Source: Candidatus Izemoplasmatales bacterium (GTDB lineage Bacteria > Bacillota_I > Bacilli_A > Izemoplasmatales > Hujiaoplasmataceae). From it: 7,319 bases of DNA. Numbering within the stretch: the stretch's first letter is position 1; each line of letters opens with the position of its first letter. The stretch is taken from contig JAQUZK010000067.1 of assembly GCA_028691335.1 (NCBI GenBank), forward strand, positions 1 through 7,319, given 5' to 3'. Below the pieces are notes generated by a model. It ran no database searches, was not told the origin of the DNA, and saw nothing but the letters and a program-made list of their open reading frames with translations. Shown one piece after another: positions 1-5,826 of the stretch. The position numbers were made by a program, and so were the translations under genes.

Positions 1-468
1 TTTTTTAAGGGAATGCTAGCGGTGATGCCTGCCGCAATCTTGATTATCCTCGCAGGTAGCGTGAAATTTATAATGACAGAAGGAAATATCATGGATACAA
101 TATTGTATTATTTTGAAAGCCTTCTTGGTGATAAACCAGCTATTATAGGAGTTTTAGGGATATATTTAATAATATTAGTTATTCAGTTTTTTATTGGTTC
201 AGCCTCAGCTAAAGCAGTACTGATTATGCCAATACTTGTACCGCTAGTTTCTTTGATTGGCGTATCAAGCAATATAGCAATTCTAGCCTTTATATTTGGC
301 GATGGATATACAAATGTTATCTTTCCAACTAACGGAGTATTATTAATTGCTTTAAGTATAGCTTCTTTAAGTTATCAAAAATGGTTTAAATGGACAATAA
401 AACTTCAAGTAGTTACTTTTATACTTACTATCTTATTGCTAATTATCGCTTACGCAATAGGATACTAA
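1..468 (+). CDS. YfcC/DcuC-family membrane transporter, C-terminal part (5' end outside window)
   Basis: The reading frame is open from the first base and reads FFKGMLAVMP before any stop, so this is the last 155 residues of a longer protein; the ATG at 13 is internal, not a start. The sequence is almost entirely hydrophobic. Membrane segments lie at about visible residues 8-27, 48-68, 74-88, 90-106, 111-124 and 132-153. The conserved family signature is GDGYTNVIFPTN (100-111) followed by a short loop with SYQKWFKW, which is typical of the YfcC/DcuC superfamily (C4-dicarboxylate anaerobic carrier family). Family members are secondary transporters of about 450-500 residues in the cytoplasmic membrane. 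Substrates proposed for the family include C4-dicarboxylates, short-chain acids and basic amino acids, and nothing here decides between them. No hairpin terminator follows the TAA, so some read-through into fba is possible. Confidence 0.85.
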   Translation, partial: FFKGMLAVMPAAILIILAGSVKFIMTEGNIMDTILYYFESLLGDKPAIIGVLGIYLIILVIQFFIGSASAKAVLIMPILVPLVSLIGVSSNIAILAFIFGDGYTNVIFPTNGVLLIALSIASLSYQKWFKWTIKLQVVTFILTILLLIIAYAIGY

Positions 469-478
469 AGGTTATTTC

Positions 479-507
479 TTTACAAAACGGCAATATAACT
501 GTATAAT
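479..507 (+). promoter_or_regulatory. Sigma-A-type promoter of fba
   Basis: A -35 element TTTACA (479-484, five of six matches to TTGACA) and a perfect -10 element TATAAT (502-507) are separated by exactly 17 bp. Transcription would start near 514, giving a leader of about 29 nt before the fba ATG at 543. It lies in the 74-bp gap after the transporter, so fba can be expressed independently of it. Confidence 0.8.
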
Positions 508-529
508 TATAATGGTTTTAAAAATAATT

Positions 530-535
530 AGGAGG
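530..535 (+). promoter_or_regulatory. Ribosome binding site of fba
   Basis: This is a perfect AGGAGG, 7 nt upstream of the ATG at 543. It fixes the start codon and suggests high translation, as expected for a glycolytic enzyme. Confidence 0.85.
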
Positions 536-542
536 ATAAAAA

Positions 543-1409
543 ATGGGTTTAGTTTCAGCTAAAGAAATGTTAGATAAAGCATACCGTGAAGGGTACGCAG
601 TTGGACATTTCAATATTAATAATTTAGAATGGACAAAAGCAATACTTTTAACAGCTGAAGAATTGAAATCACCAGTTATTCTTGGTGTTTCAGAAGGAGC
701 TGCTAAATATATGACAGGATTTAAAGTTGTAGCGGATATGGTTAAAGCAATGGTTGAGTCATTGAATATTACTGTTCCAGTAGCTTTACATCTAGATCAT
801 GGTTCATACGAAGGTGCAATTAAAGCAATGGAAGCTGGTTTTTCATCAGTGATGTTTGATGGTTCTCATTATTCAATCGAAGAGAACATCAAATTAACAA
901 AAGATATGGTTGATAGAACTAGAAAAGCTGGAATTTCATTAGAAGCAGAAGTAGGAGCTATCGGTGGAGAAGAAGATGGAGTAGTAGGCGGCGGTGAAGT
1001 TGCTGATCCAAAAGAATGTAAGATGATTGCTGATTTAGGTGTTGATTTCTTGGCTGCTGGTATTGGTAATATTCATGGTAAATATCCAGAAAATTGGCCT
1101 GGATTAAACTTTGAAGTTCTAGATGCAGTTAACAATATTACAGGAGATATTCCTCTAGTTTTACATGGTGGTACAGGAATTCCTGAAGACATGATTAAAA
1201 AAGCAATTTCAATGGGTGTTTCAAAGATCAATGTTAATACTGAATGCCAATTAGTATTCGCTGAAGAAACAAGAAATTATATTTTAGCTGGTAAAGATTT
1301 GATAGGTAAAGGTTTTGACCCTAGAAAACTTTTAGCACCAGGAACTGATGGAATAAAAAGAGTAGTTAAAGAAAAAATGGAATTATTTGGTTCAGTTAAT
1401 CGAGCTTAA
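543..1409 (+). CDS. fba: Class II fructose-bisphosphate aldolase
   Basis: This metal-dependent aldolase reversibly cleaves fructose 1,6-bisphosphate into dihydroxyacetone phosphate and glyceraldehyde 3-phosphate in cytosolic glycolysis/gluconeogenesis. The 288-residue length is normal for the Bacillus-type class II family. Visible motifs are ALHLDHG (81-87) with the catalytic Asp85 and metal ligand His86; EAEVGAIGGEEDG (134-146); GNIHGKY (175-181) with metal ligand His178; LHGGTG (207-212) with metal ligand His208; and KINVNTE (228-234), the phosphate-binding loop. All ligands expected for zinc binding are present. The gene has its own promoter, a perfect Shine-Dalgarno site and a downstream hairpin, so it is probably monocistronic. 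The related tagatose-bisphosphate aldolases share this fold and cannot be fully excluded by eye. The absence of sugar-catabolism neighbours and the very strong translation signals favour the glycolytic enzyme. Confidence 0.95.
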   Translation: MGLVSAKEMLDKAYREGYAVGHFNINNLEWTKAILLTAEELKSPVILGVSEGAAKYMTGFKVVADMVKAMVESLNITVPVALHLDHGSYEGAIKAMEAGFSSVMFDGSHYSIEENIKLTKDMVDRTRKAGISLEAEVGAIGGEEDGVVGGGEVADPKECKMIADLGVDFLAAGIGNIHGKYPENWPGLNFEVLDAVNNITGDIPLVLHGGTGIPEDMIKKAISMGVSKINVNTECQLVFAEETRNYILAGKDLIGKGFDPRKLLAPGTDGIKRVVKEKMELFGSVNRA

Positions 1410-1415
1410 ACACAA

Positions 1416-1446
1416 AAAAACCACATTTTTATTGTGGTTTTTCTTT
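1416..1446 (+). terminator. Rho-independent terminator after fba
   Basis: A 10-bp stem, AAAAACCACA (1416-1425) against TGTGGTTTTT (1433-1442), encloses a 7-nt loop and is followed by CTTTT. It starts six bases after the fba stop codon. The A-rich 5' arm and T-rich 3' arm are the usual form in low-GC Gram-positives and could also work in the opposite direction. Confidence 0.85.
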
Positions 1447-1456
1447 TCTAATATTG

Positions 1457-1462
1457 TATAAT
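1457..1462 (+). promoter_or_regulatory. Possible -10 element for the 192-aa gene operon
   Basis: A perfect TATAAT lies 17 bp upstream of the ATG at 1480. No good -35 is visible: the nearest candidate, TTGTGG (1432-1437), lies inside the 3' arm of the fba terminator with a 19-bp spacer. Transcription would start around 1469, leaving a leader of only about 11 nt that begins at the ribosome binding site. The hexamer is real, but its use as a promoter is an inference. Confidence 0.45.
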
Positions 1463-1468
1463 AATAAA

Positions 1469-1473
1469 GAGGG
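1469..1473 (+). promoter_or_regulatory. Ribosome binding site choosing ATG 1480
   Basis: GAGGG sits 6 nt before the ATG at 1480. It directly abuts the in-frame TTG at 1474, which therefore could not be served by it. This decides the start in favour of ATG 1480. Confidence 0.7.
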
Positions 1474-1479
1474 TTGGTT

Positions 1480-2058
1480 ATGAAGAAATTATTAAAAGAA
1501 TATCAAAGTTGGTTAATTGAAAACAAGAAGTTTTATGAACATTTAAAAAATCATAATTCATCATTATACACGAGATTTCAACCGGTTTTTGATGTATTAA
1601 ATCATCTGCATCACGAGTTTCAAGAAAATAACGAATATACAGAAGATATTGAAAAGATTTTTCAAGTAGGGTTAGAATACATTAATTTACAGTTTTTTAC
1701 TTGTAAAGTTTACTTAGAAAAAACTTTCAATTCAGACTTTCATCAATTTTTAAGTTATGATCAAGTAATTAGTTATTCCTTGTTTGTTGAAGACTTAAAA
1801 TATGAACTGATAGAAAAGTCTATAGATTATGACGGAGAAGAGTTAGAAAAATTAAGTAACTACTTACAAGAAATAATTGAAGAGAAAAAAGAGATACCAG
1901 ATAATCTTAACCTTTATGTAGATAGTAGAATTCATCGTGTTATAAAAGAAGATGATTATCACTTCACAGGAATTATTGATATTTTTGTTGAAATAGGCGA
2001 TGCATTAGGAATCGAAATAGATGAAGATTTAGAATATGTAGTAGGAGAGGATATTTGA
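1480..2058 (+). CDS. Unrecognised acidic helical protein, 192 aa
   Basis: I do not recognise this family. The protein begins MKKLLKEYQSWL and has no signal peptide or membrane segment, so it is probably cytosolic. It looks mostly helical, with many Glu, Lys, Tyr and Phe. The acidic residues become denser towards the C-terminus (EELEKLSNYLQEIIEEKKE at about 120-138, and a final IEIDEDLEYVVGEDI). There is one Cys (75) and a small His cluster (HLHHEF, 42-47), with no obvious catalytic motif. ATG 1480 is chosen because a GAGGG site lies 6 nt upstream. The gene ends in TGA only 2 nt before the ATG of the next gene (or overlaps it if a TTG start is used), so the two are very probably cotranscribed and translationally coupled. 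Base composition resembles the neighbours, with no sign of recent transfer. A partner role for the downstream membrane protein is inference from the coupling. Confidence 0.8.
   Translation: MKKLLKEYQSWLIENKKFYEHLKNHNSSLYTRFQPVFDVLNHLHHEFQENNEYTEDIEKIFQVGLEYINLQFFTCKVYLEKTFNSDFHQFLSYDQVISYSLFVEDLKYELIEKSIDYDGEELEKLSNYLQEIIEEKKEIPDNLNLYVDSRIHRVIKEDDYHFTGIIDIFVEIGDALGIEIDEDLEYVVGEDI
2043..2050 (+). promoter_or_regulatory. Ribosome binding site with two possible starts
   Basis: AGGAGAGG is a double site. AGGAG (2043-2047) is 7 nt from a TTG at 2055 and 13 nt from the ATG at 2061. AGAGG (2046-2050) is 10 nt from the ATG. The site lies inside the end of the upstream gene, which favours coupled translation. 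ATG is the default choice, but the TTG overlapping the upstream stop (TTGA) has the better spacing for the strong half. Confidence 0.55.
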
Positions 2059-2060
2059 TT

Positions 2061-2984
2061 ATGAATAGAAAACAGTATTTAACAGCTTTAATTGCAATTA
2101 TAACTATCGGCTTAGCTTTAATAGTTACTAATACTATTTGGGCTTGGATAGATTGGTTATGGGTAGTTTTAATTATGTTCGCTGCATATATGTACTTTAA
2201 GTACAAGTTAACTGGACCATTACAAGTTTTTTCTACTAAGTTTAACATGTTAGTTGATTATGATTTAGATGTTCAAGAAGCAAAAAAACTTTGTAACGAG
2301 CGTGTAAATCAAGCCCCAACTAGCAGTATTAAGAATTTATATATGGTTTATTTAGGTATGGCTTCTTATTATGCTGGTGATTATGAAGATGCAATAAAAG
2401 TCTTTAATCAAATCGAATTGAAAAAACTTAATAATTTGTATCATGTCTTGATTTTTGCTTTTTCAGCTTACTCAGCGAACGAAATCGGAGATGAAGATAC
2501 ATTTGAACTTTCGTTAGAAAGAATCAAAAATATTCAAGGAACTGTTAATCAAAAATATTTAGCTTTTGTATCCTCATATGTTCAAGTTCTTGAAGCTATA
2601 AAGAACTTAGAAGTAAATCCTGAACATTATCGTGAAGTTATCGAAGCTCAATTTGCTAGAAATGATGGATATTTAGCTACAAAGCTTACTTATAACTATA
2701 GATTAGCTCATTACTATAAAGTAATGAACGATGAGTTAGAAATGGATAAGTGCTTAGCTAAAGTTATCGCTAATGGAAAAGAACATCATACAGCAATTCA
2801 AGCTAGAAAAATGTTTAAAAACAATGTCGATATCAATGATTATGTATTTCAAGAAGAAGAAGTTGAAGATATCGAAAATATCGAAGATCAACAACTATTG
2901 GATACATCAGGTATAGAAACTGATAACATCGAAGAAATTGAAACTATAGAAGAAAATGAAGAAATAGAAGATGAAAATAAGTAG
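2061..2984 (+). CDS. Membrane-anchored TPR-like protein with acidic C-terminal tail, 307 aa
   Basis: Three regions are visible. Residues about 7-25 and 30-48 form two membrane helices separated by a short Trp-rich turn (Trp27, 29, 32, 34), followed by basic FKYKL, which should place the rest in the cytoplasm. Residues about 65-250 are helical and TPR-like: the stretch YLGMASYYAGDYEDAIKVF (97-115) has the small/aromatic spacing and G-D-Y-x-x-A pattern of a tetratricopeptide repeat. Weaker repeat-like helices follow at about 127-157 and 208-238. Residues about 264-307 are a very acidic tail with Ile every few residues (EDIENIED, NIEEIETIEENEEIED). TPR domains usually serve as protein-binding scaffolds. 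No enzymatic motif is seen. The gene is tightly coupled to the unknown 192-aa gene upstream, and both end at the terminator that overlaps its stop codon. A TTG start at 2055 would add two residues. Specific function unknown. Confidence 0.85.
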   Translation: MNRKQYLTALIAIITIGLALIVTNTIWAWIDWLWVVLIMFAAYMYFKYKLTGPLQVFSTKFNMLVDYDLDVQEAKKLCNERVNQAPTSSIKNLYMVYLGMASYYAGDYEDAIKVFNQIELKKLNNLYHVLIFAFSAYSANEIGDEDTFELSLERIKNIQGTVNQKYLAFVSSYVQVLEAIKNLEVNPEHYREVIEAQFARNDGYLATKLTYNYRLAHYYKVMNDELEMDKCLAKVIANGKEHHTAIQARKMFKNNVDINDYVFQEEEVEDIENIEDQQLLDTSGIETDNIEEIETIEENEEIEDENK

Positions 2985-3010
2985 TGCGAGATGCACTACT
3001 TATTTTTTTT
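2974..3010 (+). terminator. Strong terminator between convergent genes, probably bidirectional
   Basis: A perfect 14-bp stem (2974-2987 against 2993-3006) has the 5-nt loop GAGAT and a GC-containing core, AAGTAGTGC/GCACTACTT. The TAG stop of the TPR-like gene (2982-2984) lies inside the 5' arm. On the plus strand the stem runs into eight consecutive T (3003-3010). On the minus strand the complement of AAAATA gives a shorter T-rich exit after the core, so the same hairpin can also end lysS transcripts arriving from the right. Confidence 0.88.
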
Positions 3011-3025
3011 ATAGATATATATTTT

Positions 3026-4516
3026 TTACTTATTTTTCATTTGTGGAAATAATAAAACATCTCTGATTGACTTTGAATCAGTCAATAACATTACAAGTCT
3101 ATCAATACCGATTCCAATACCGCCTGTTGGTGGCATTCCGTATTCTAAAGCTTCAACAAAATCAATATCCATTTCATTGGCCTCTTCATTACCGAGGTCT
3201 TTTTCTTTAATTTGGTTTTCAAATCTCTCTAATTGGTCAATTGGATCATTTAATTCAGTGTATGCATTAGCATACTCGCTTCCATTAATGAAAAGTTCAA
3301 ATCTTTGGGTGAATCTTTCATCTCTAGGATCCTTCTTAGTTAATGGAGATATTTCAATTGGATGTCCATAAACAAATGTCGGTTGAATCAAGTCATCCTC
3401 ACAGTAATGTTCAAAGAATAAATTAACAATGTGACCTACTCCATAAAGATGAGGAGCTACTTCTAGATGATGTTCTTTAGCTAATTTTTTAGCCTCTTCA
3501 AAATCATGTATTTGGAAAAAGTCAATTCCAGTTTTCTCTTTAATAAGATCAACCATATGAGCTTTTCTCCATCCTTTTGATAAGTCAATTTCAACTCCAT
3601 CATAAGATATTTTTGTGGTACCGCATACCTTTTCAGCTAAATGGCTAATTAAGTCCTCACTTAAATCCATCATACCTTGTAAGTCAGAATAAGCTAAGTA
3701 TAATTCAATAGTAGTAAACTCAGGATTATGTAATCTATCTATTCCTTCGTTTCTAAATAATCTACCTATTTCATATACACCATCAAAACCACCTATAATG
3801 CATCTTTTTAAGTGTAATTCAGTTGCGATTCTTAAATAGAACGGCATATTTAAAGTATTATGATGAGTTATGAACGGTCTAGCATTAGCGCCACCAAGAA
3901 TCGGTTGTAATACAGGCGTTTCTACCTCATAATATCCAAGATTATCTAAGTAATCTCTCATTTCTTTAATTATCTTTGATCTCTTTATAAAAGTTTCACG
4001 GCTTTCTTGATTCATTACTAAATCAACATATCTTCTACGGTAGATTTCTTCCTTATCTACAAGTCCGTGATATTTTTCAGGAAGTGGCCTTAAAGCTTTT
4101 GTAAGATGTTCATACTTTTCAACTTTCAAAGACAATTCCCCAGTGTTTGTAATCATAGCTGTCCCAGTAACACCAATAAAATCGCCTATATCACCTTTTT
4201 TGAACACTTCATAAGCTTCTTCACCTATTGCGTCCATTCTAATGTAAAGTTGAAGTAATCCATACTGATCTTGAATATGAACAAATCCCGCTTTACCTTT
4301 AACACGTCTTGTCATGATTCTACCAGCAATTTTAATTAACTTTGGATTTTCCATATCATGTAGTTCATCTTTTGTGTAGTTAGAAAATTCTTTTTTAAAA
4401 GATTCTGTATTGTGAGTTCTATCAAATCTAGAACCAAAAGGATCTATTCCTTTTTCTTTTAAAAAATCTAATTTCTCTCTTCTTACTATTTCTTGTTCTG
4501 TTAGTTTTTGTTCCAT
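3026..4516 (-). CDS. lysS: Lysyl-tRNA synthetase, class II
   Basis: This enzyme charges tRNA-Lys with lysine using ATP, in the cytosol. The product is 496 residues, normal for bacterial class II LysRS. The N-terminal anticodon-binding OB fold spans about residues 62-135 (IKIAGRIMTRRVKGKAGFVHIQD). The catalytic domain shows class II motif 1 around 180-205 (SKIIKEMRDYL to VETPVLQP), motif 2 at 254-268 (FRNEGIDRLHNPEFT) and motif 3 at 464-477 (TGGIGIGIDRLVML). The lysine-pocket region ELFINGSEYANAYTELNDP (407-425) is intact. The start is ATG 4516, because GAGGAG lies 5 nt upstream; an in-frame ATG at 4546 would overlap the preceding gene's end and has no better site. The gene begins 10 nt after the stop of the metal-binding lipoprotein gene and has no separate promoter or T-box leader, so it is probably cotranscribed with it. 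Confidence 0.96.
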   Translation of the reverse strand: MEQKLTEQEIVRREKLDFLKEKGIDPFGSRFDRTHNTESFKKEFSNYTKDELHDMENPKLIKIAGRIMTRRVKGKAGFVHIQDQYGLLQLYIRMDAIGEEAYEVFKKGDIGDFIGVTGTAMITNTGELSLKVEKYEHLTKALRPLPEKYHGLVDKEEIYRRRYVDLVMNQESRETFIKRSKIIKEMRDYLDNLGYYEVETPVLQPILGGANARPFITHHNTLNMPFYLRIATELHLKRCIIGGFDGVYEIGRLFRNEGIDRLHNPEFTTIELYLAYSDLQGMMDLSEDLISHLAEKVCGTTKISYDGVEIDLSKGWRKAHMVDLIKEKTGIDFFQIHDFEEAKKLAKEHHLEVAPHLYGVGHIVNLFFEHYCEDDLIQPTFVYGHPIEISPLTKKDPRDERFTQRFELFINGSEYANAYTELNDPIDQLERFENQIKEKDLGNEEANEMDIDFVEALEYGMPPTGGIGIGIDRLVMLLTDSKSIRDVLLFPQMKNK

Positions 4517-4521
4517 AATAA

Positions 4522-4527
4522 CTCCTC
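4522..4527 (-). promoter_or_regulatory. Ribosome binding site of lysS
   Basis: On the minus strand GAGGAG stands 5 nt before the ATG at 4516. It overlaps the first base of the upstream gene's TAG stop codon (4527-4529). This placement fixes the lysS start and implies translation coupled to, or closely following, the lipoprotein gene. Confidence 0.8.
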
Positions 4528-5513
4528 TATTCCTCTTCGAATGCACCAGCAGCTTTTAGAAGTTCTAAATTCTCGCGCATAATCGTTAAATAATTTTTTC
4601 CAGCCTTTTCGTCATCGTTAGTAATCATCTGTAAAATATGAAATTCTATTTTCACAGGTTCTAATCCCTTAGTTTCTAATTCGCTGAAAACAGCATTAGA
4701 AAGAGGTGAATTAGTATACATTTCATAAATAATATAATTTATATCGTGATATAATGCCTCAGCTACAATTTCATCTTTTTGTTGAGTTGTAAATTGGTCG
4801 CTTTCCTCGTGATATCCTGGGGATATCGGAAGGTAATTTAAGCCATAATCATGTTCTAGATAACCATATAGATTAGTAGAAGTCATCACAGGCTTAGTTA
4901 GATTAGCAATTGCAGAATGGAATTCTTCATTCAAAGTAGTTAGATCTTTGACAAGATTAGTATAGTTAGTGTTAATTAGTTCTTCATGTTCAGGATAAGC
5001 GTTCAACAATTTATCATATACTAATTCAGAAATTTCTAAAACTTTTAAAGGTGAAATCCAAAAATGTGGATCAATACCTAAAGTAGTTTCATGATCATGA
5101 TCATCAATATCATGACTATCTGTTTCATCATGATTATGTTCATGAACAATACCAGGTATTAAAGTTATATATTCCGTTTCATTTTCAATCTTAACTAATT
5201 CTACATCAGCGTTTTTAAAAATACTGTCAATCTCTTTGTCGATATAGTAGTCATAATTAGCGCCTACGTAAAATAAATACTTTGCATCTTTCATCCAGAT
5301 GATTTCCTTAGGAGACCAATCAGCACTTTCATTATGTGAAGTCACACCAGGAACAATTCCCACTGTATATTCGGTACCTGTCAAAATTTCTTCAGCTACA
5401 TATTTCAAAGGATACACTGTAACATATATATCGTGTGGGCCATCTGTATTATTACAAGCAGCTAATATTAAGGATTGAAATAAAATTATAATTAATACTA
5501 AAATTTTCTTCAT
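4527..5513 (-). CDS. Zinc/manganese-type ABC transporter substrate-binding lipoprotein (ZnuA/AdcA family)
   Basis: This is an extracellular, membrane-tethered receptor that should deliver a divalent metal, most likely zinc, to an ABC permease. The 328-residue product starts with a lipoprotein signal peptide ending in lipobox LAAC (Cys20). Family landmarks in order are VTVYPLKYVAEEI (31-43); GVTSHNESADWSPKEI (56-71) with candidate ligand His60; a His/Asp-rich loop at 124-141 with six His, typical of zinc-specific members; DPHFWISP (148-155) with candidate ligand His150; TSTNLYGYLEHDYGL (211-225); and a C-terminal AGKNYLTIMRENLELL (304-319). Oddly, the third ligand position is Thr213 where zinc proteins have His and manganese proteins Glu. 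The fourth position near 292-294 has FHIL instead of the usual Glu/Asp. No permease or ATPase gene is adjacent. ATG 5513 is chosen over GTG 5522 because GGAG lies 8 nt before it. Metal specificity is uncertain. Confidence 0.9.
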   Translation of the reverse strand: MKKILVLIIILFQSLILAACNNTDGPHDIYVTVYPLKYVAEEILTGTEYTVGIVPGVTSHNESADWSPKEIIWMKDAKYLFYVGANYDYYIDKEIDSIFKNADVELVKIENETEYITLIPGIVHEHNHDETDSHDIDDHDHETTLGIDPHFWISPLKVLEISELVYDKLLNAYPEHEELINTNYTNLVKDLTTLNEEFHSAIANLTKPVMTSTNLYGYLEHDYGLNYLPISPGYHEESDQFTTQQKDEIVAEALYHDINYIIYEMYTNSPLSNAVFSELETKGLEPVKIEFHILQMITNDDEKAGKNYLTIMRENLELLKAAGAFEEE

Positions 5514-5521
5514 TTTTATCA

Positions 5522-5525
5522 CTCC
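5522..5525 (-). promoter_or_regulatory. Ribosome binding site of the metal-binding lipoprotein gene
   Basis: Minus-strand GGAG lies 8 nt before the ATG at 5513. The upstream in-frame GTG (5520-5522) overlaps this site and so cannot use it, which supports the ATG start and the MKKILVLIII signal peptide. Confidence 0.75.
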
Positions 5526-5533
5526 ATTATCTA

Positions 5534-5562
5534 ATTATATCTAAATATAGCAGTTAAATCAA
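5534..5562 (-). promoter_or_regulatory. Sigma-A-type promoter for the lipoprotein gene and lysS
   Basis: On the minus strand, TTGATT (5562-5557, four of six matches to TTGACA) and a perfect TATAAT (5539-5534) are separated by exactly 17 bp. The -35 box overlaps the TGA stop of rqcP. The start would fall near 5527, giving a leader of about 14 nt. This would make the lipoprotein gene and lysS a unit separable from ftsH-rqcP. Confidence 0.7.
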
Positions 5563-5810
5563 TTAATATCCTCAATAATCTCATACATAGTTTCTGCATC
5601 ATCTTTTTTAACGTAAGCAGGAGTATTCAAGACTTTTACCTTTAGTTCTTTTCCACCATAGGAAATAACTAATATGTCGCCTTCCTTAACATCAGTTCCA
5701 GGTTTAGCTACACGATCATTTATCATAACTCTTGAATTTTTACTTACTTCTTTAGCAATAGTTCTTCTTTTAAAAATTCTTGATACTTTTAAATATTTAT
5801 CTAATCTCAT
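5559..5810 (-). CDS. rqcP: S4-domain RNA-binding protein RqcP (YabO), ribosome quality control
   Basis: This 83-residue protein closely resembles Bacillus YabO/RqcP. It opens with MRLDKYLKVSRIFKRRTIAKEV, a complete S4 domain including the conserved Arg2 and Arg16, followed by VMINDRVAKPGTDVKEGDILVISYGGK and a short helical tail (AETMYEIIEDIN). RqcP works with RqcH on stalled 50S subunits that still carry a nascent chain. It promotes the C-terminal alanine tailing that marks incomplete proteins for degradation. The start is supported by AGGAG 5 nt upstream of ATG 5810. It lies downstream of ftsH across a 54-bp gap holding a hairpin, and ends in TGA, one of two genes here that show TGA is a stop. 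HslR/Hsp15 is the closest alternative, but the length and N-terminal sequence favour RqcP. Confidence 0.92.
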   Translation of the reverse strand: MRLDKYLKVSRIFKRRTIAKEVSKNSRVMINDRVAKPGTDVKEGDILVISYGGKELKVKVLNTPAYVKKDDAETMYEIIEDIN

Positions 5811-5826
5811 AATCGCTCCTTAAAAT

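Noticed and set aside
13..15. ATG at 13 as the start of a small membrane protein
   Set aside because: The frame is open upstream to base 1 with family-typical residues, there is no ribosome binding site, and the homology begins mid-family, so this is the tail of a larger transporter.
1973..2248. Minus-strand open frame of 91 codons opposite the junction of the two unknown genes
   Set aside because: It lies wholly antisense to two well-supported genes, has no Shine-Dalgarno, and its hydrophobic, Lys/Ile-rich content is what the complement of an AT-rich membrane-segment sequence gives.
3177..3371. Plus-strand open frame of 64 codons inside lysS
   Set aside because: It is antisense to conserved LysRS sequence, has no ribosome binding site and no recognisable protein features.
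4517..4526. T-box riboswitch before lysS
   Set aside because: Only 10 nt separate lysS from the upstream gene, so there is no room for a leader with specifier loop and antiterminator; none is seen before the lipoprotein gene either.
4516..4546. Longer lysS starting at ATG 4546
   Set aside because: It would add ten residues (MHSKRNRGVI) not typical of LysRS and overlap the preceding gene's C-terminus, while ATG 4516 has GAGGAG 5 nt upstream.
5514..5558. Zur operator upstream of the zinc-type lipoprotein gene
   Set aside because: No sequence close to the Firmicute Zur palindrome (TCGTAATNATTACGA) is present; only an AT-rich direct repeat is seen.
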